Assembly (NCBI GenBank): GCA_000827495.1
Contig: KN817552.1
Span: 248,001 to 312,000, forward strand
Source of the DNA: Hypholoma sublateritium FD-334 SS-4
Taxonomy: Eukaryota > Basidiomycota > Agaricomycetes > Agaricales > Strophariaceae
Reading direction: 5' to 3'
Length of the DNA: 64,000 bases
Numbering within the stretch: the stretch's first letter is position 1; the number at the start of each line of letters is the position of its first letter. The notes under the pieces are model-generated. The model made no database searches, was not told the origin of the DNA, and was given only the letters and a program-made list of their open reading frames with translations. Both the position numbers and the translations under genes were made by a program. Shown here in pieces: positions 1-11,120 of the stretch.

Positions 1-7
1 TGTGGAT

Positions 8-34
8 GAAGCTTGAAGCTTGAAGCTTGAAGTT
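8..34. repeat. 7-bp tandem repeat (GAAGCTT)
   Basis: Three full copies and one partial copy of GAAGCTT lie head to tail. It is a short simple repeat at the window edge. I see no coding role and no gene that it belongs to. Confidence 0.8.
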
Positions 35-1049
35 CTGGCTTGGTAGGTGCGCTCACCTCTGATTATAGCCTCTGGGTTTCTTTCATCTTCGTCCTTTCAT
101 TCCTCCCTTTCGTTTTCTCGTTTGTCTTTCATCTGCGTTGCGTTGGCTCGATGGTAGCTATTGTTCAACGTTCAGGGCTCAAGCGCTCAAGTTCAAGCTC
201 AAGTGTGTCCGACTCAAGTCCGACTCCGAGTTTTTCCCGCTCGGAGGAATTATTGAGAAGCGACGCGTGGCACGTGACTGCCAGCGGCATCGCGCGACGG
301 GAATTAAGCCGCGAGCCTCCGAGTCGAAACTTTGCACTTTGCTCGTCTGGAGCAACTATGGTGACCGTCCCCTATCTGCTATTTGAAGAAAAACCTCTCT
401 AGCCATACAACCTTCTCGATGTTGGTGTGGCCGGGAATCTGGCAGAAGATAGCCGAGTCGAGAACCTCCTCGACCGAGCCGTATCAAGAATCTCAACATT
501 GGACGCATCCCAGCAAGTAGCAAAGGTCCCCGTGCCATTGGCCTTTATGGTACGTCAAAGCTTAAAATCTACGTCCTTACAACACGCTCTTATTCCTCAC
601 AACAGTTACTCAATCCTATTTCCACTTTTGTTAATCGACCCATTGAGACGATTGCCAAGAACTTGGGGTGGTTGACAAGGCGTTTCTTCGTAGGTCGACT
701 GTGGAGTGGCTTCCAGGGACTCCGTTGTCGAAAACGACCATCACGACGGAAGAAAAGCTTCGATAGCTGCTTGTAATACTCAGTGTGTCTGCATTTATCT
801 TTTGCTTGCGTTGGTTCTCACCTTGTATTCCCTCGAAAGCGTTGACCCATCCTCGTTGTTCTCTTGCGTCATACCATGAAGACGAGACACAATATTGTAA
901 GTCGATCCATGATTAATATGAAAACCCTTCTTTATCATCTAACAGCTTGAGAAGAAATTCCCCATGCCGCTTGCAAGCGTAATTTACCATCAACATGCGC
1001 TCATAATTCAACGCTCCTTTCAGCGCAGAAAGAGAACAACCCTGGTGCC

Positions 1050-2521
1050 ATGTACAAGGGACGACCATTAGGGTTGACTGCTCCACCAATTGAGATCTAT
1101 CATCCCGTTTCCGCAACCTTTCGAAAAAAAATGTCGCAAACAACCCAAGATTTCAAGTTAAGCGCCGCAGAGTTGGAGCAGAGTTCATTGCAAAATTTTT
1201 GGCATTCTACGACAATGAAGACGCTTGGCTATGCCAGGTCGATGTTCTTCGCGAGCTTGTTCACGAGAACATTCTTTACTCGCGATGGATTCCAAGCGGC
1301 AGTGGCAAGAAATTCAGCCCCGATGGCGTTGGCATTATCCTCTGCCAAAACTTTTTGCACAAACCCCGCGTTGCCATCTTTTTCACCGAGTTAAACAATG
1401 GAGTTGGGGAGGGGGGCTCTGATCTTATATCTTTCAGGCACAATGTGATTATACTGTATTTTATTCCGCAGATCGAGTTCGTGTCTCCCCCTGCCTACAT
1501 ATTTCAATAACTGACTTTTGCTTAGTTGAAACCATTGCGGGATGTGTGCTGCTGTCCTACATTCCTCATTGGTAGTCTCGGAAATTCAGCCTCTGAGGGT
1601 CCTTTCCCGATTCGGATCCCTTAATCGGGAAGGGACCCTCAGAGGCTGGGTTTCCGAGACTACCTCATTGGCATAGCTGGACCATACCTGATGATCGCAG
1701 GTGCTGTTTTTGCCGACCGCTTTATTTCTCAGAACCTAACCAACTATTTTTATCTTGAATAAAGCCCATTCGTCGGCCCTCGACTCCACGAAATCGCAAA
1801 GGTCTTTAGAGTCCTGAAAGAATGCCTCGCAGACCTCGAAAGGTACTATTCGGAGCTCACTGCTCCCATACCTCCAGCTTCTCGGAATCTATTGCAGCAC
1901 CAACCACTAGGAACAAGCGACACGTCGCCTTCGGCTTTATTCCCCCATTTTCAAAAGTTTACTCATGCTACTACCCGACATTGCGTAGAGCTCGAGTACA
2001 CCCAGCGTCTTCTGCCACAGTACACCGATAAGGCCATATTCAAGGCGCTTGCGCGGTCGTCCGACAGTCATGTGGCCTCCACGGTTGTCGTGAAATTTAC
2101 CCCGACATACTGTCAGAAGGCTCACGACCTCCTACAAAAGAACTCGCTAGCACCGCACCTTTGGCACCGCAAAAACGAAGAGACACTGGGAATGTATGTT
2201 GTGGTTATGGACTTCGTTTCTGGACGTCGAATTGATGAAACGCAGCTTTCTTACGGTGAAGACGTTGATGTCTTGCGGGACGCCCTACGGATACTGCACG
2301 AAAATAACTTGGTCTTTGGGGACCTTAGAAGTCCGAACATCATCCTACCCCGTGAAGGCAAGCCCATGTTCGTTGATTGTGACTAGTCAGGCAGAGCAGG
2401 GGAAGCGACCTATTCGCCCGACATTAATGTGGATGCCTCCATTGACTGGCATCCAGATGTTTGCCGTGGTGGGCTCATTCATCGTGACCACGATCTGTTT
2501 ATGTTTGACCATTTAGAATAA
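1050..2521 (+). pseudogene. Protein-kinase-like gene, disrupted
   Basis: Conserved blocks of a basidiomycete kinase-like family can be followed: LTAPPIEIYHPV near 1075, a middle block (KFLAFYDNEDAW, 1192 on), GIAGPYLMIAGAVFADR near 1670-1725, and the catalytic core with VFGDLRSPNIIL and a DFG-like VDCD near 2310-2385. The frame is broken several times. It shifts between the first and second blocks (about 1130-1190), a foldback element sits inside the CCCPTFLIGIAGP block, TAA stops the frame at 1760-1762, and TAG at 2384-2386 stands where this family has tryptophan after the DFG-like motif. Reading continues in the same frame to TAA at 2519-2521. The 5' end before 1050 is unresolved. The family assignment is from remembered conserved motifs. 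Either stop alone could be an assembly error; together with the insertion they indicate a dead gene. Confidence 0.72.
1564..1671. mobile_element. Foldback MITE with 9-bp flanking direct repeat
   Basis: Two 42-bp arms, 1571-1612 and 1623-1664, are reverse complements with three mismatches (39/42) around a 10-nt loop. The 9-bp sequence CCTCATTGG occurs at 1564-1572 and 1663-1671, so part of the terminal GG/CC belongs both to the arm and to the direct repeat. The target-site duplication could be 5 to 9 bp, with 9 bp giving element ends TAGTCTCG and CGAGACTA. Removing the element plus one repeat restores a continuous kinase-family reading frame, so this is a true insertion into an exon. It encodes no transposase; a hAT- or Mutator-like parent is possible but unproven. 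Confidence 0.82.
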
Positions 2522-5500
2522 ATCAATAATGGGTAGCATATTTCCAATCTCGTGTACCAGTTTCTGTATTTTGAATCACTTTCCAACACGACGGTCATTA
2601 TGAAACGAACTGGAGACTCACAGCGACCTGTACCATCAACTGTATCACTGGCGCAAACGACGCGGTCAACTTTGACTCCATTGATTTTAGATTGAGTTGG
2701 CAAGTAACTCACGATGGCGGAGGGCAACTTGCTGGAGGGATGATCGGGCGCGATTCCGAAGAGATGAGATCAAGATATTCAAGGATGTTCGTCAGTGGAG
2801 AAATTAAATGTGATATATATGTATTGGAGATATCTTGGATACAGGAGATGCTCACTGGCGCTTGGCAAGCGCTTAGCTACTTTGCAGCGCCGGTACCACT
2901 CGAATTAGCGCCGGGAATCTGATTATGTAAAGGATATTCTCACGGATCTCATGCAGACCTCTGACGCGTCGTCAACGCGTCCATGGCAGTGCCACCAAAT
3001 TGCTACACATTCCTCACTCAACGCCGCAACTTGATGTCGTCTGGTTGCGTGCCTGTACGCTGCTCCCAAACTATCTGCACAGAACGTCGGTCGTATCTCG
3101 TCGGTATGAAGCCCAGGCTCGTATACATCTGACATCAACCATCCCGCCCCAGTCTTGGAGACGCGTTACGCGTATTGTTCCGAAGCTCTGCGCCGAAGAA
3201 CGTACGAGATGGAAGGTGAGTGTGATTTCATCAAAAAGAGGACGTTTACAATTAAATCACTGCACAGGCGCTGTTGGGCGAACACCCATCATCGTCCTCG
3301 AACCGGATCAGATGGGCACAATTGAATTTCGCCAAAGCATCCTCCGAGCGCCAACAGTCTAGTGCACCATTGGTCGTGATCAAGTGTTGCATAGCATATC
3401 GAAGTGAACATGTCAATCTGGCCAACTGGCTTTCGCCCGACCGGTCGCTGATTGTAACGTTCGACGCCCCGCGCTGGTTGTCTGCAGCTGGAATGAGATG
3501 TCACTTCGAGTTTGTTACCAAGTTGCCACTATCACAGTGACTCTACGTACCCAGGCTCCGATGTGGTGCGTGTTACTTCCCCACGATTCAAGCCAAATTC
3601 AGGCGAAGGCGCGAGAGATTGCAACACACCGCTCCCATGGAAGTCTTCGAGGACACATAGCTTCAAAATCGAGCCCAAGAGACCGTAACTTGGCGAATTA
3701 CGACGAGAAGATGTCGCTGATTAGCCCAAAGAAGACATCAAGTCCTATGCCGGTTGCGTTACGCGTACGCCAATTGAACGTCGTGCGCCGAAAAACAAGC
3801 GAAATAGCGACCTAAGAGCATTTCAAAACCACTGGCGGAGGTGTTTATGGCGAGCACGGCGATGGAGCCTAAGAGTCCAGACAGAGCTGTTGAGGGGCCC
3901 GGGCATACCTAAAAGAGTATGCGCATCTCAGCGCTGACGTACCATCGATGGATCATCGATTCGATAGCAGATCGTCTCAAGATAGCGCTTTCCGCCGGAC
4001 GGGGGCCCGTTTACAAAATCTAAGGGTCCGCTGTCCGCCTCTTCCGCCTACTCCTCACACCTCAACACGTTTCGCCCCTCCACGATGCAGGGTTTATTGG
4101 TGAAAGTCTCAGCGCTTGATGCGGCGTGCACGAAGGGACAACTCGCGAGTCGCGTCTTGCCGGTACGCTTTCATTTACTCCGGAAACGTGGGTAGCCGAT
4201 CTGCAGGGCGTCCAACACGAGGCCGGCGCCTCTGCGCGACCTCGTCCTGCATCTGTAGGTTGGCCTCAGTGTTTGGCGGTTTCATGAACCTTAAAACTTA
4301 AACGATTGCTCATAATTCAAATTTCATACAGGACGCAGCATGGGGCTGGGGTATATATTCCTTCTTCCTCAACTCCGACTCCGATTCCGATGATATGCTC
4401 TCCTAAAATCGCGGCTGGTTTTCCGAGTATTCTCTCCAGATTAAAAAGCCTCTGCGTCACCCCCCGTTGACAGCTGGATAAGTGGCTGGGCTCGAGGCTA
4501 GCTAAATCCGCCTGCTTGTGAACGTCGCTGCCTCGTTAACTTCTATCTACGAGGTCGAAGAGAAAAACAAGACGTCTATGGCAGCAAACGAGATCCAAGC
4601 CTCTGGCGGTCGCGTTCTCCGTGGATGTGCAGGACGGATAGAACATTAATATTCGGCTGTCCTGTGTGTTCGAATGACAACCTCTACACGAGGCCGCGTC
4701 CGTGCGCCTGACGATCGCTGCATCATCGATCTGGCATTCGAAGGCTTCTGTGAATTTCCAGAGGGCTTCAATTGATAGAGCACACTCGATGATTCGTGGC
4801 GCTCTACAGCAATTCCCCGACCAGGATCGCCGGAATACTTTCCGCGGTTTGTCCTTGCTCGCTGTGGCTTTCAGCTGGAAGTCGTGGCTCTCGATCTTCG
4901 ACGGCGGATTATACTTGGTGAGCGTTATCTTTCACGAGCATTAACATTTATCTAGGTTTTTTATAACCTCCTGGTGGCGTCGTCCTTCTACGTCCTGGAT
5001 CACGACATAATCTAGTGTGGGATAGCGAAGGCTTTTAGAGTCTTTTCCTTGTGGAAACATACCCAACGCAAGGGATGAATGTCTAGGACTTTTCTGCGCA
5101 TTTGCTGTCTTCATGGGTGTTATCTTCGAAGATACGGACATGGCTTCGACATGGCTGGCGGAACTGCCGGACTATAAATGGGCCGGCCTCCTTGGATCTT
5201 GATTCTTGGCTATTTCTGGGGAAATATCTTGGGCTGGTTCTTCGGGCGATCCTTCGTTCGTCCCTCGCGTGCGAGAGCGCAGTAACTCGAAAATCCTTCT
5301 CGAAACTGTGGTTTACTTTCGCGCTCGCAATAACGAATTTACTTATGCTTTCTGCTCGGGCGCGACGGACATAGTATCTTTGCTCCATTTTTATTCCCGG
5401 GTTTCTCGCTCCGCTGGGGACTCTCTATCTGCGCCCGCATCATGACGCTTTCTATGTTCGGGAACTGGATGCGCTAGCTGGTGCGCATCCTATCGTTCAG

Positions 5501-7951
5501 AGCGTAATCAAGTTAATTGACAGTTGGTGGCAATACCAGCTCGTCTGCGGAGTTTGCCCCTGTGACATCAGCGACCCGTCTGCTCGGCAAACGACGCTGC
5601 TATAGTAGCGAACGGAAGGCGTCCAGCGCGTCCATCAGAGAGCACCCTCCCACCCGGGGGCCCGTACCTTCGCGGGACCAGGATTTTCAGGCGAGGACCC
5701 ACATTGGCCCGACCGGATTCCCTTTTCGGGATAAAAGGCTTATCGATGGCTGGTGCGCACGGGGGCTGTGGGAGGCGCCGCTGGAGAAGCGCGTCTGGTC
5801 CCGCTATCGATATGAAGTGTCGTCCCCGGCCCAGATATTCAATATCAATAATCACAGACCCGCGCCCTGCCCCCGGGACCGCTGTGGGACGCGCGCGCGC
5901 GCGGCAGGCCGCGATTGGCCCAGCGCGTGGGCGTGCGCGCGCGGGCGGACCACGCTCCGTGCGGGTCCAATGCTGGTCCGCGCGTCCAGCAGGTCGCGAT
6001 GGCGTGCGCGCGGGACCTCGGTAAGGCGCGTGCGTCCCATCATACATGGTACAAAACAGAAACAGACAGGTACGTACCCCTGCAACGTTTGTGGCGCCGC
6101 GTTTCGATTGAATGCTCTGGGGAATAGGCTCAGGCGGAGGTGGCACGCCCGAGACGCGCGAGGGGCTCGCCTCGCGGGTGTCGCGTTGTGGGTGAAGGAA
6201 GTGTCAGGTAGGGTGCGAGGGTATGGTTACCCCCGGAAATAGGTGCGGGGGAGGAAGCGCTCTCGCGACGCTGCGGTGCTCTGGCGGGTCCCGTGGCCGC
6301 GTCGCTGTTCATTTCTGTCGCCGTGACGTGCACAGCTGGCTTGGCTGCCTCGTATGGGCATTCGTTTTCTTGCTTAGTTGCCGTGCGTGTTTATCTACTC
6401 TATCATGCGCCTGCACGCTTACTTGAAGTCTGTTGTTACGCCCATATAGCAGCGGCTTAGCTGCGTCGTAGCAGCGCTTGGAGTATGTGTGCCCCGGCAC
6501 GGCGGTCGCGTCCGGCGCGTGGTGCGTAAATAACGCGACGCGCTGCACCAGCCGCGGCGCGGGTAGTGTGCGAGCGTGCAGCGGTGCGTGGCGGGGTGCT
6601 GCTCCCTGGTTCTTGCGACATTAAATGCGCTGCCGCGATCGAATGGAACCGCTGGGCCAGCACTCACGCACGGGGGTGCGCGCGTCAGAGGGGCGTGGAT
6701 GCCTATCAATACTCGCGCACCGCGATTGGCATCGTACATTTATGGTGGGTGTTCTGCAGCGTAGCGTGGCCTGTCATTGTCAGCCCGGGACGTGCTGTGT
6801 TTCGCTCGAAGATAAGAAGGGCCGGAGTTTGCTTGGGGAAACAAAGAGGGAAGCTCGCGAGCGAGCGACGCGCTTCGTTCTGGTGCATGGGCGTGCGGAG
6901 GCGAGCCAGCGCTCGAGGGCGGCTCGAGTTGGTTTGCGGGTGTGGCTGGGCGGTGTACTTATAGACGGGGCATCATACATCGTGGCCGATGTGGCGAGCA
7001 GTGGGAATTCGCAGTGGTGGGATGCGCGGGGGCGTCGTCGGAGATGGGCTTCTTTTACATGGGACTCGTGAAGCGAGCTGGGATGGCGTAATCAGACTAC
7101 ACATTTACATGTACATGTACGCTTTTTCGCGGTGCACGAAACCACGGCGGGGTCTAGAATGAGGGGATGTTGCGACATGATATTGAATGGTGTGTTATGT
7201 GCAGTTGCTATTCTGATTAATGCAGTAAATGAAGAAGCTTGTTGTCCCTGGAAGGTGCTGCGAGATGCTATGTATACTACGGCGACCATCACGCAGTTGG
7301 ACAAGGGCTGCTTTATTGTGCGCGGCCACTCATCAGATATGGTGTGCGGGGTGATTGGCGCCGCGCGCCCAGAGCGCTGTTGGGGAGGGCGCTGGGCCTG
7401 TTATCAGCGAACAAGAGCGCTAGGGCGATAAAGGCGCCTCGAGGCGATGTTGTGCTGGTTCTGGTGGGAGGGAGATCTAAGCGAGCGAAGAGGAGGGTGT
7501 GTGGGTCGCGTGATGGTGCCGACAACTCCTTCGAGCCGCGTCGGATGCATTCGTCAGCGAGCTGGACAGGCACACGGGTACTAGGGTTGTGGGCATGGCA
7601 GATGCGGCGCCCCAGCGTCCTCGACGGCCTGCAGAGGCGCTGGAAAGCAAAAAAAAACACAGGCAGCAGGACGGCGTTGGACTGGCGATTGCAACAATAG
7701 GCGACACGAGGAGGGGGAGGGGGTGCGGAGTGATATCGGGGTGAGCCAGCTCGGCTGTGCACGTGGGTGGTCGGTATTCGGGTCGAGATATGGAGTCAGA
7801 TGTGCCGTTTTTGTAGATAAAGAGAAGAGGAGGAATTGGAAATATACCGTCTGCAACGTGCATCAGGCGAAAAGCCGTGGCTATAACCCATCACTTCTTC
7901 CTCGCTTTCCTTGATCTCTCATTTTCTGCCGCCGCCCACCGCCTCTGCTAA
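2522..7951. other. Gene-poor interval with GC-rich block
   Basis: I find no protein I can recognise on either strand. About 5,630-6,960 is clearly GC- and CpG-rich, with alternating GC runs near 5,890-5,945. Long open frames occur there in several overlapping frames on both strands, which is expected from low stop-codon frequency in GC-rich DNA. The last few hundred bases presumably hold the promoter and 5' UTR of the GATA factor gene, but no specific site can be defended. Confidence 0.5.
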
Positions 7952-10900
7952 ATGCCCTCTATCCTCAATCTCAAGTTCAAAGTTGGTGGCTTCTGCGCGC
8001 CCCAGGAACTTCTCACTCATCCCGCTTGTGTCCTGTAGGGAAACAAGTCTTTCGTCGCGTTCAGCAACCTCAATGACACCGAATCTCTAACCAAGACTTG
8101 GAAGGTACCTTCCATCCAGTCTTGTTAGTATCCTCGTGTTCATTTTTGGCTGCCCAGGTATGCACAAAGGTCGCTAGCTACCTTGAACAAGGCCAGAGAC
8201 TCGAGAACTTGAGTTGGCGGTTATGGCATCTTCAGAACCTCATGGTCGACACCGACAACGCAAAGTCCAAGCGCGAGTTCAAGAAGCTCAGCAAGTGCAT
8301 GGGCGACAAGCTGGACAAGGAGAAAGGACGGTACGTCGCTGGGCGCCCACCGCCCAACCCTTGACCCTAAGCGAGTTTTTTTTTCCATCCGCCTTCCAGG
8401 AGTATCGAAGAGCTCGAGGCGCCCGACTTCAAGCGCAACCACTCGACTGACATGATCAGGCAGCGCGCCGTCGAGAAAGAGCGCAACCGCGAGGCCAGCC
8501 AGAACGCTACCCCCGGCACCATCAAGCGCATGCAGTTCACATTTAGCGTTGACCAGCCGGTCCAGCCGTCCCCGGGCGCCCCCGTCAAGAAGCCCGACAC
8601 CAAACCCTCCGCAGAGTTCACTCGCCGTGCGAGGCCCGCGCCCGCCGCGCGGGCGCAGAATGACGACGACGCCGTCATGTCTGATGTGGACGGTCATGCC
8701 GAGTCATCCCACGTCGCTTCCGAAGATACTATTAGCAACAACGCGTCGTCCACAGCAAACTTCCTTTCTTCTCTGCACTTCCCGGGCCTCTTCGGCAACG
8801 ACTTTGGTCCCTCTGCACTTCTTTACGCCGCGCCCACTCTGACGACCCGCATGAACTACGGCGAGGGCTTCAACCCGTCGATCAATAACGACCAATTCAG
8901 CATTTCCCGCCCGACCATCGAGCTTGCCCTCGATGATCTACTCTTCAACGACGAGGGTACCACCGACGACGAGTCGCAGGGCGCCTGGTACCACAGCCTG
9001 GCCGCCGACGACAACACGTTTGACACTTCCGTTGACACCCTCGAAAAGGACGACACATCAGCGTCTTCCACCGCCGTCACTGCCGCTGCCGGACAGCAGC
9101 AGGACGTCGTTATGGCCAGCCTCGCCCCGCCACCCCCTGTCGCCCCTGTGGCGCCCGCCGCGGCCACACCTGCGATTGCCGTGCTCCACGCGCGCAAACC
9201 GTCCGTCGGCTCTGCTTCTTCGGCCGCGTCGGCGGCTGCGTCCGCGCCGCTTGCGGACGAGGACAACGGCTTCGCGAGCGACGAGGAGGACATCGACGAG
9301 CTCTCGCCCGCGCCGAGCACGTCGCGCAAGACGTCCATCTTCAAGAACATACCGCCGCTCTCGCAGTCGGTCAAGGACATCCTCCCCGAAACCGTCGCGC
9401 CGTCGCGCCTGAGCTCGATCTACGGCACGCGCTCGAACACGCCGACGAGCCGCCCGACGCTGACGCTGCGCACGCAGTCCGTGTCGACGCGCTCCTCCGG
9501 GCCCAGCGCGACCGCGACGAGCGTCAACCCCTCCATCCTACGTGGCCCGGGCTCGGGCTTGAACTCGGCGCCCGGCGGCGTGAAGGCAGAGTGCTCGAAC
9601 TGCGGCGCGACGCACACGCCCCTCTGGCGGCGCGGGCTGAACGACGAGCTGAACTGCAACGCGTGCGGGCTGTACTGTAAACTTGTGGGTCCCCTTTTTC
9701 TCTTTGGCTCTCGGCGTCTGGGGCATGTCAAGTCTGACGCGCTGCATTAGCACAAGCGCCCCCGCCCAAAGAGCATGCGTAATTCCCATGGCGGCGAGGG
9801 GCGGGCGTCCTCGCAGGTTGTCCCGCGTCAGGAGGCTCCCGACGTCATGGGTAAGTCGATCATCGACAGCAAAAGTGCACCCCTGTATTCAGACTCCGTT
9901 CGACCTTCAGTCGCAGCGCAGTGCTACAACTGCCACACCACTGCTACGCCGCTCTGGAGGAAGGACGATGAGGGAAAGACGGTGTGCAATGCGTACGTTG
10001 TTCTTTTCCCTTTCAGTGGTCAAATGCTGACTGCTGGATTTCTCCTTTGTTTTTGCGTATTTTTTTTGTATGCAGGTGCGGCCTTTACTACAAGCTGCAC
10101 GGATCTGCTCGCCCGATTTCCATGAAGTCGGATGTGATTAGGAAGCGTTCGAGGCACGATGCCCGTCGTGCTGGTGTGCCGGAGGATACCCCATCGGCGA
10201 GCCCCGGCGTTAGCCGCCGCACCTCCCCTGTCCGCGAGGCCTCCCCTACCCTGGCTCCTGACTCCACGACCCAGATGACCTACGAGTTCACCGAGGACAC
10301 CGAGTTCCGCTCGAATGTATCCGCATCCGAGCTCATAAACGCACTCGGAACCGCCACCGACAACGCGCAGGCCCCGATGTTCAACGGGTACCAGCTCTCC
10401 TTCCCCGGGCCGTACCACCCGGAGTACCTCATGCAGCTCTACAACCTTCCCGCCGACGCGCTTCCGTTCTCCTCCGTCGAGGCTTCTGACATCGACCTGG
10501 GCATGAGCCCCCGCTCCCCGAAGCGCCGCCGCATGAGCACGGACTCGGCCGACGAGCCGCCGGCAAGCGCGGTCTCCTTCGGGTCGTTCAGCGGCGGCGA
10601 CGGCTATAGCTCCGCGGCGAGCTCCACGTCCGCGCACTCGAAGCGCGCGTCGATGGAGTTCCCGTTCAGCACGTACAACAGCAACGGGACGCTCAACCAG
10701 GGCCCGGCGCTGCGCGGGTCGGGGAACACGTTCTGGCACCCGCCGATGATGCCGCAGGGCGCCGCGGACAGCGACGTGCCGCTCTTCCAGGGCCCGGTGA
10801 TGCTGCCGGCGTCTGCGCCGCGCACGGGCGCGAGCACGCCGTCGTCGTCGTCTGCGTCGTCGAGCGCGGGCTCGGCGAGCAGCAGCGGGAGCGGAAGTGG

Positions 10901-11120
10901 CAGCGCGGCGCGCGAGGACTCGCCGATGGACTACTTGCACCCGCCGCCGATGGGCATCCAGGACGAGGAGAGCCTGTTCTCGACGTACCTCCACCCACCG
11001 ATGACGGCATCTGAGGACGCGGCGAAGGGCAGCGCGGGGCAGGAGGACGGCGCGAACAATGGCGCTGCGGTCGGCCCGAACATGCACACGTCGATGTTCG
11101 TCGATTCGTACTTCCACTGA
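7952..11120 (+). CDS. GATA-type transcription factor, two zinc fingers
   Basis: Modelled exons are 7952-7981, 8039-8104, 8158-8330, 8400-9684, 9751-9992 and 10076-11120, giving 946 residues with all phases consistent. The N-terminus has the short block with QRLENLSWRLWHLQ (about residues 45-60) that resembles the DUF1752 region of fungal AreA/Gaf-type GATA factors. Finger 1 starts at Cys488 and finger 2 at Cys576; both are CX2CX17CX2C with TPLWR and CNACGLY. Finger 2 is followed by a basic tail (KSDVIRKRSRHD) typical of GATA DNA binding. Long Ser/Ala/Pro-rich low-complexity regions fill the rest. Iron-regulator GATA factors (SRE/URBS1) carry a cysteine-rich linker between fingers; this linker (9751-9921) has no cysteine, so an AreA/Nit2-like regulator of nitrogen or general metabolism is more likely. 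An intron splits each finger region. A nuclear location is inferred. Confidence 0.9.

Noticed and set aside
5517..6242. Long open frames on both strands in the GC-rich block
   Set aside because: Frames overlap on both strands, are rich in Arg/Ala/Gly/Pro and show no motif; GC-rich DNA simply has few stops.
6566..7863. Further overlapping frames upstream of the GATA gene
   Set aside because: Same composition effect; none has a recognised domain or conserved splice pattern.
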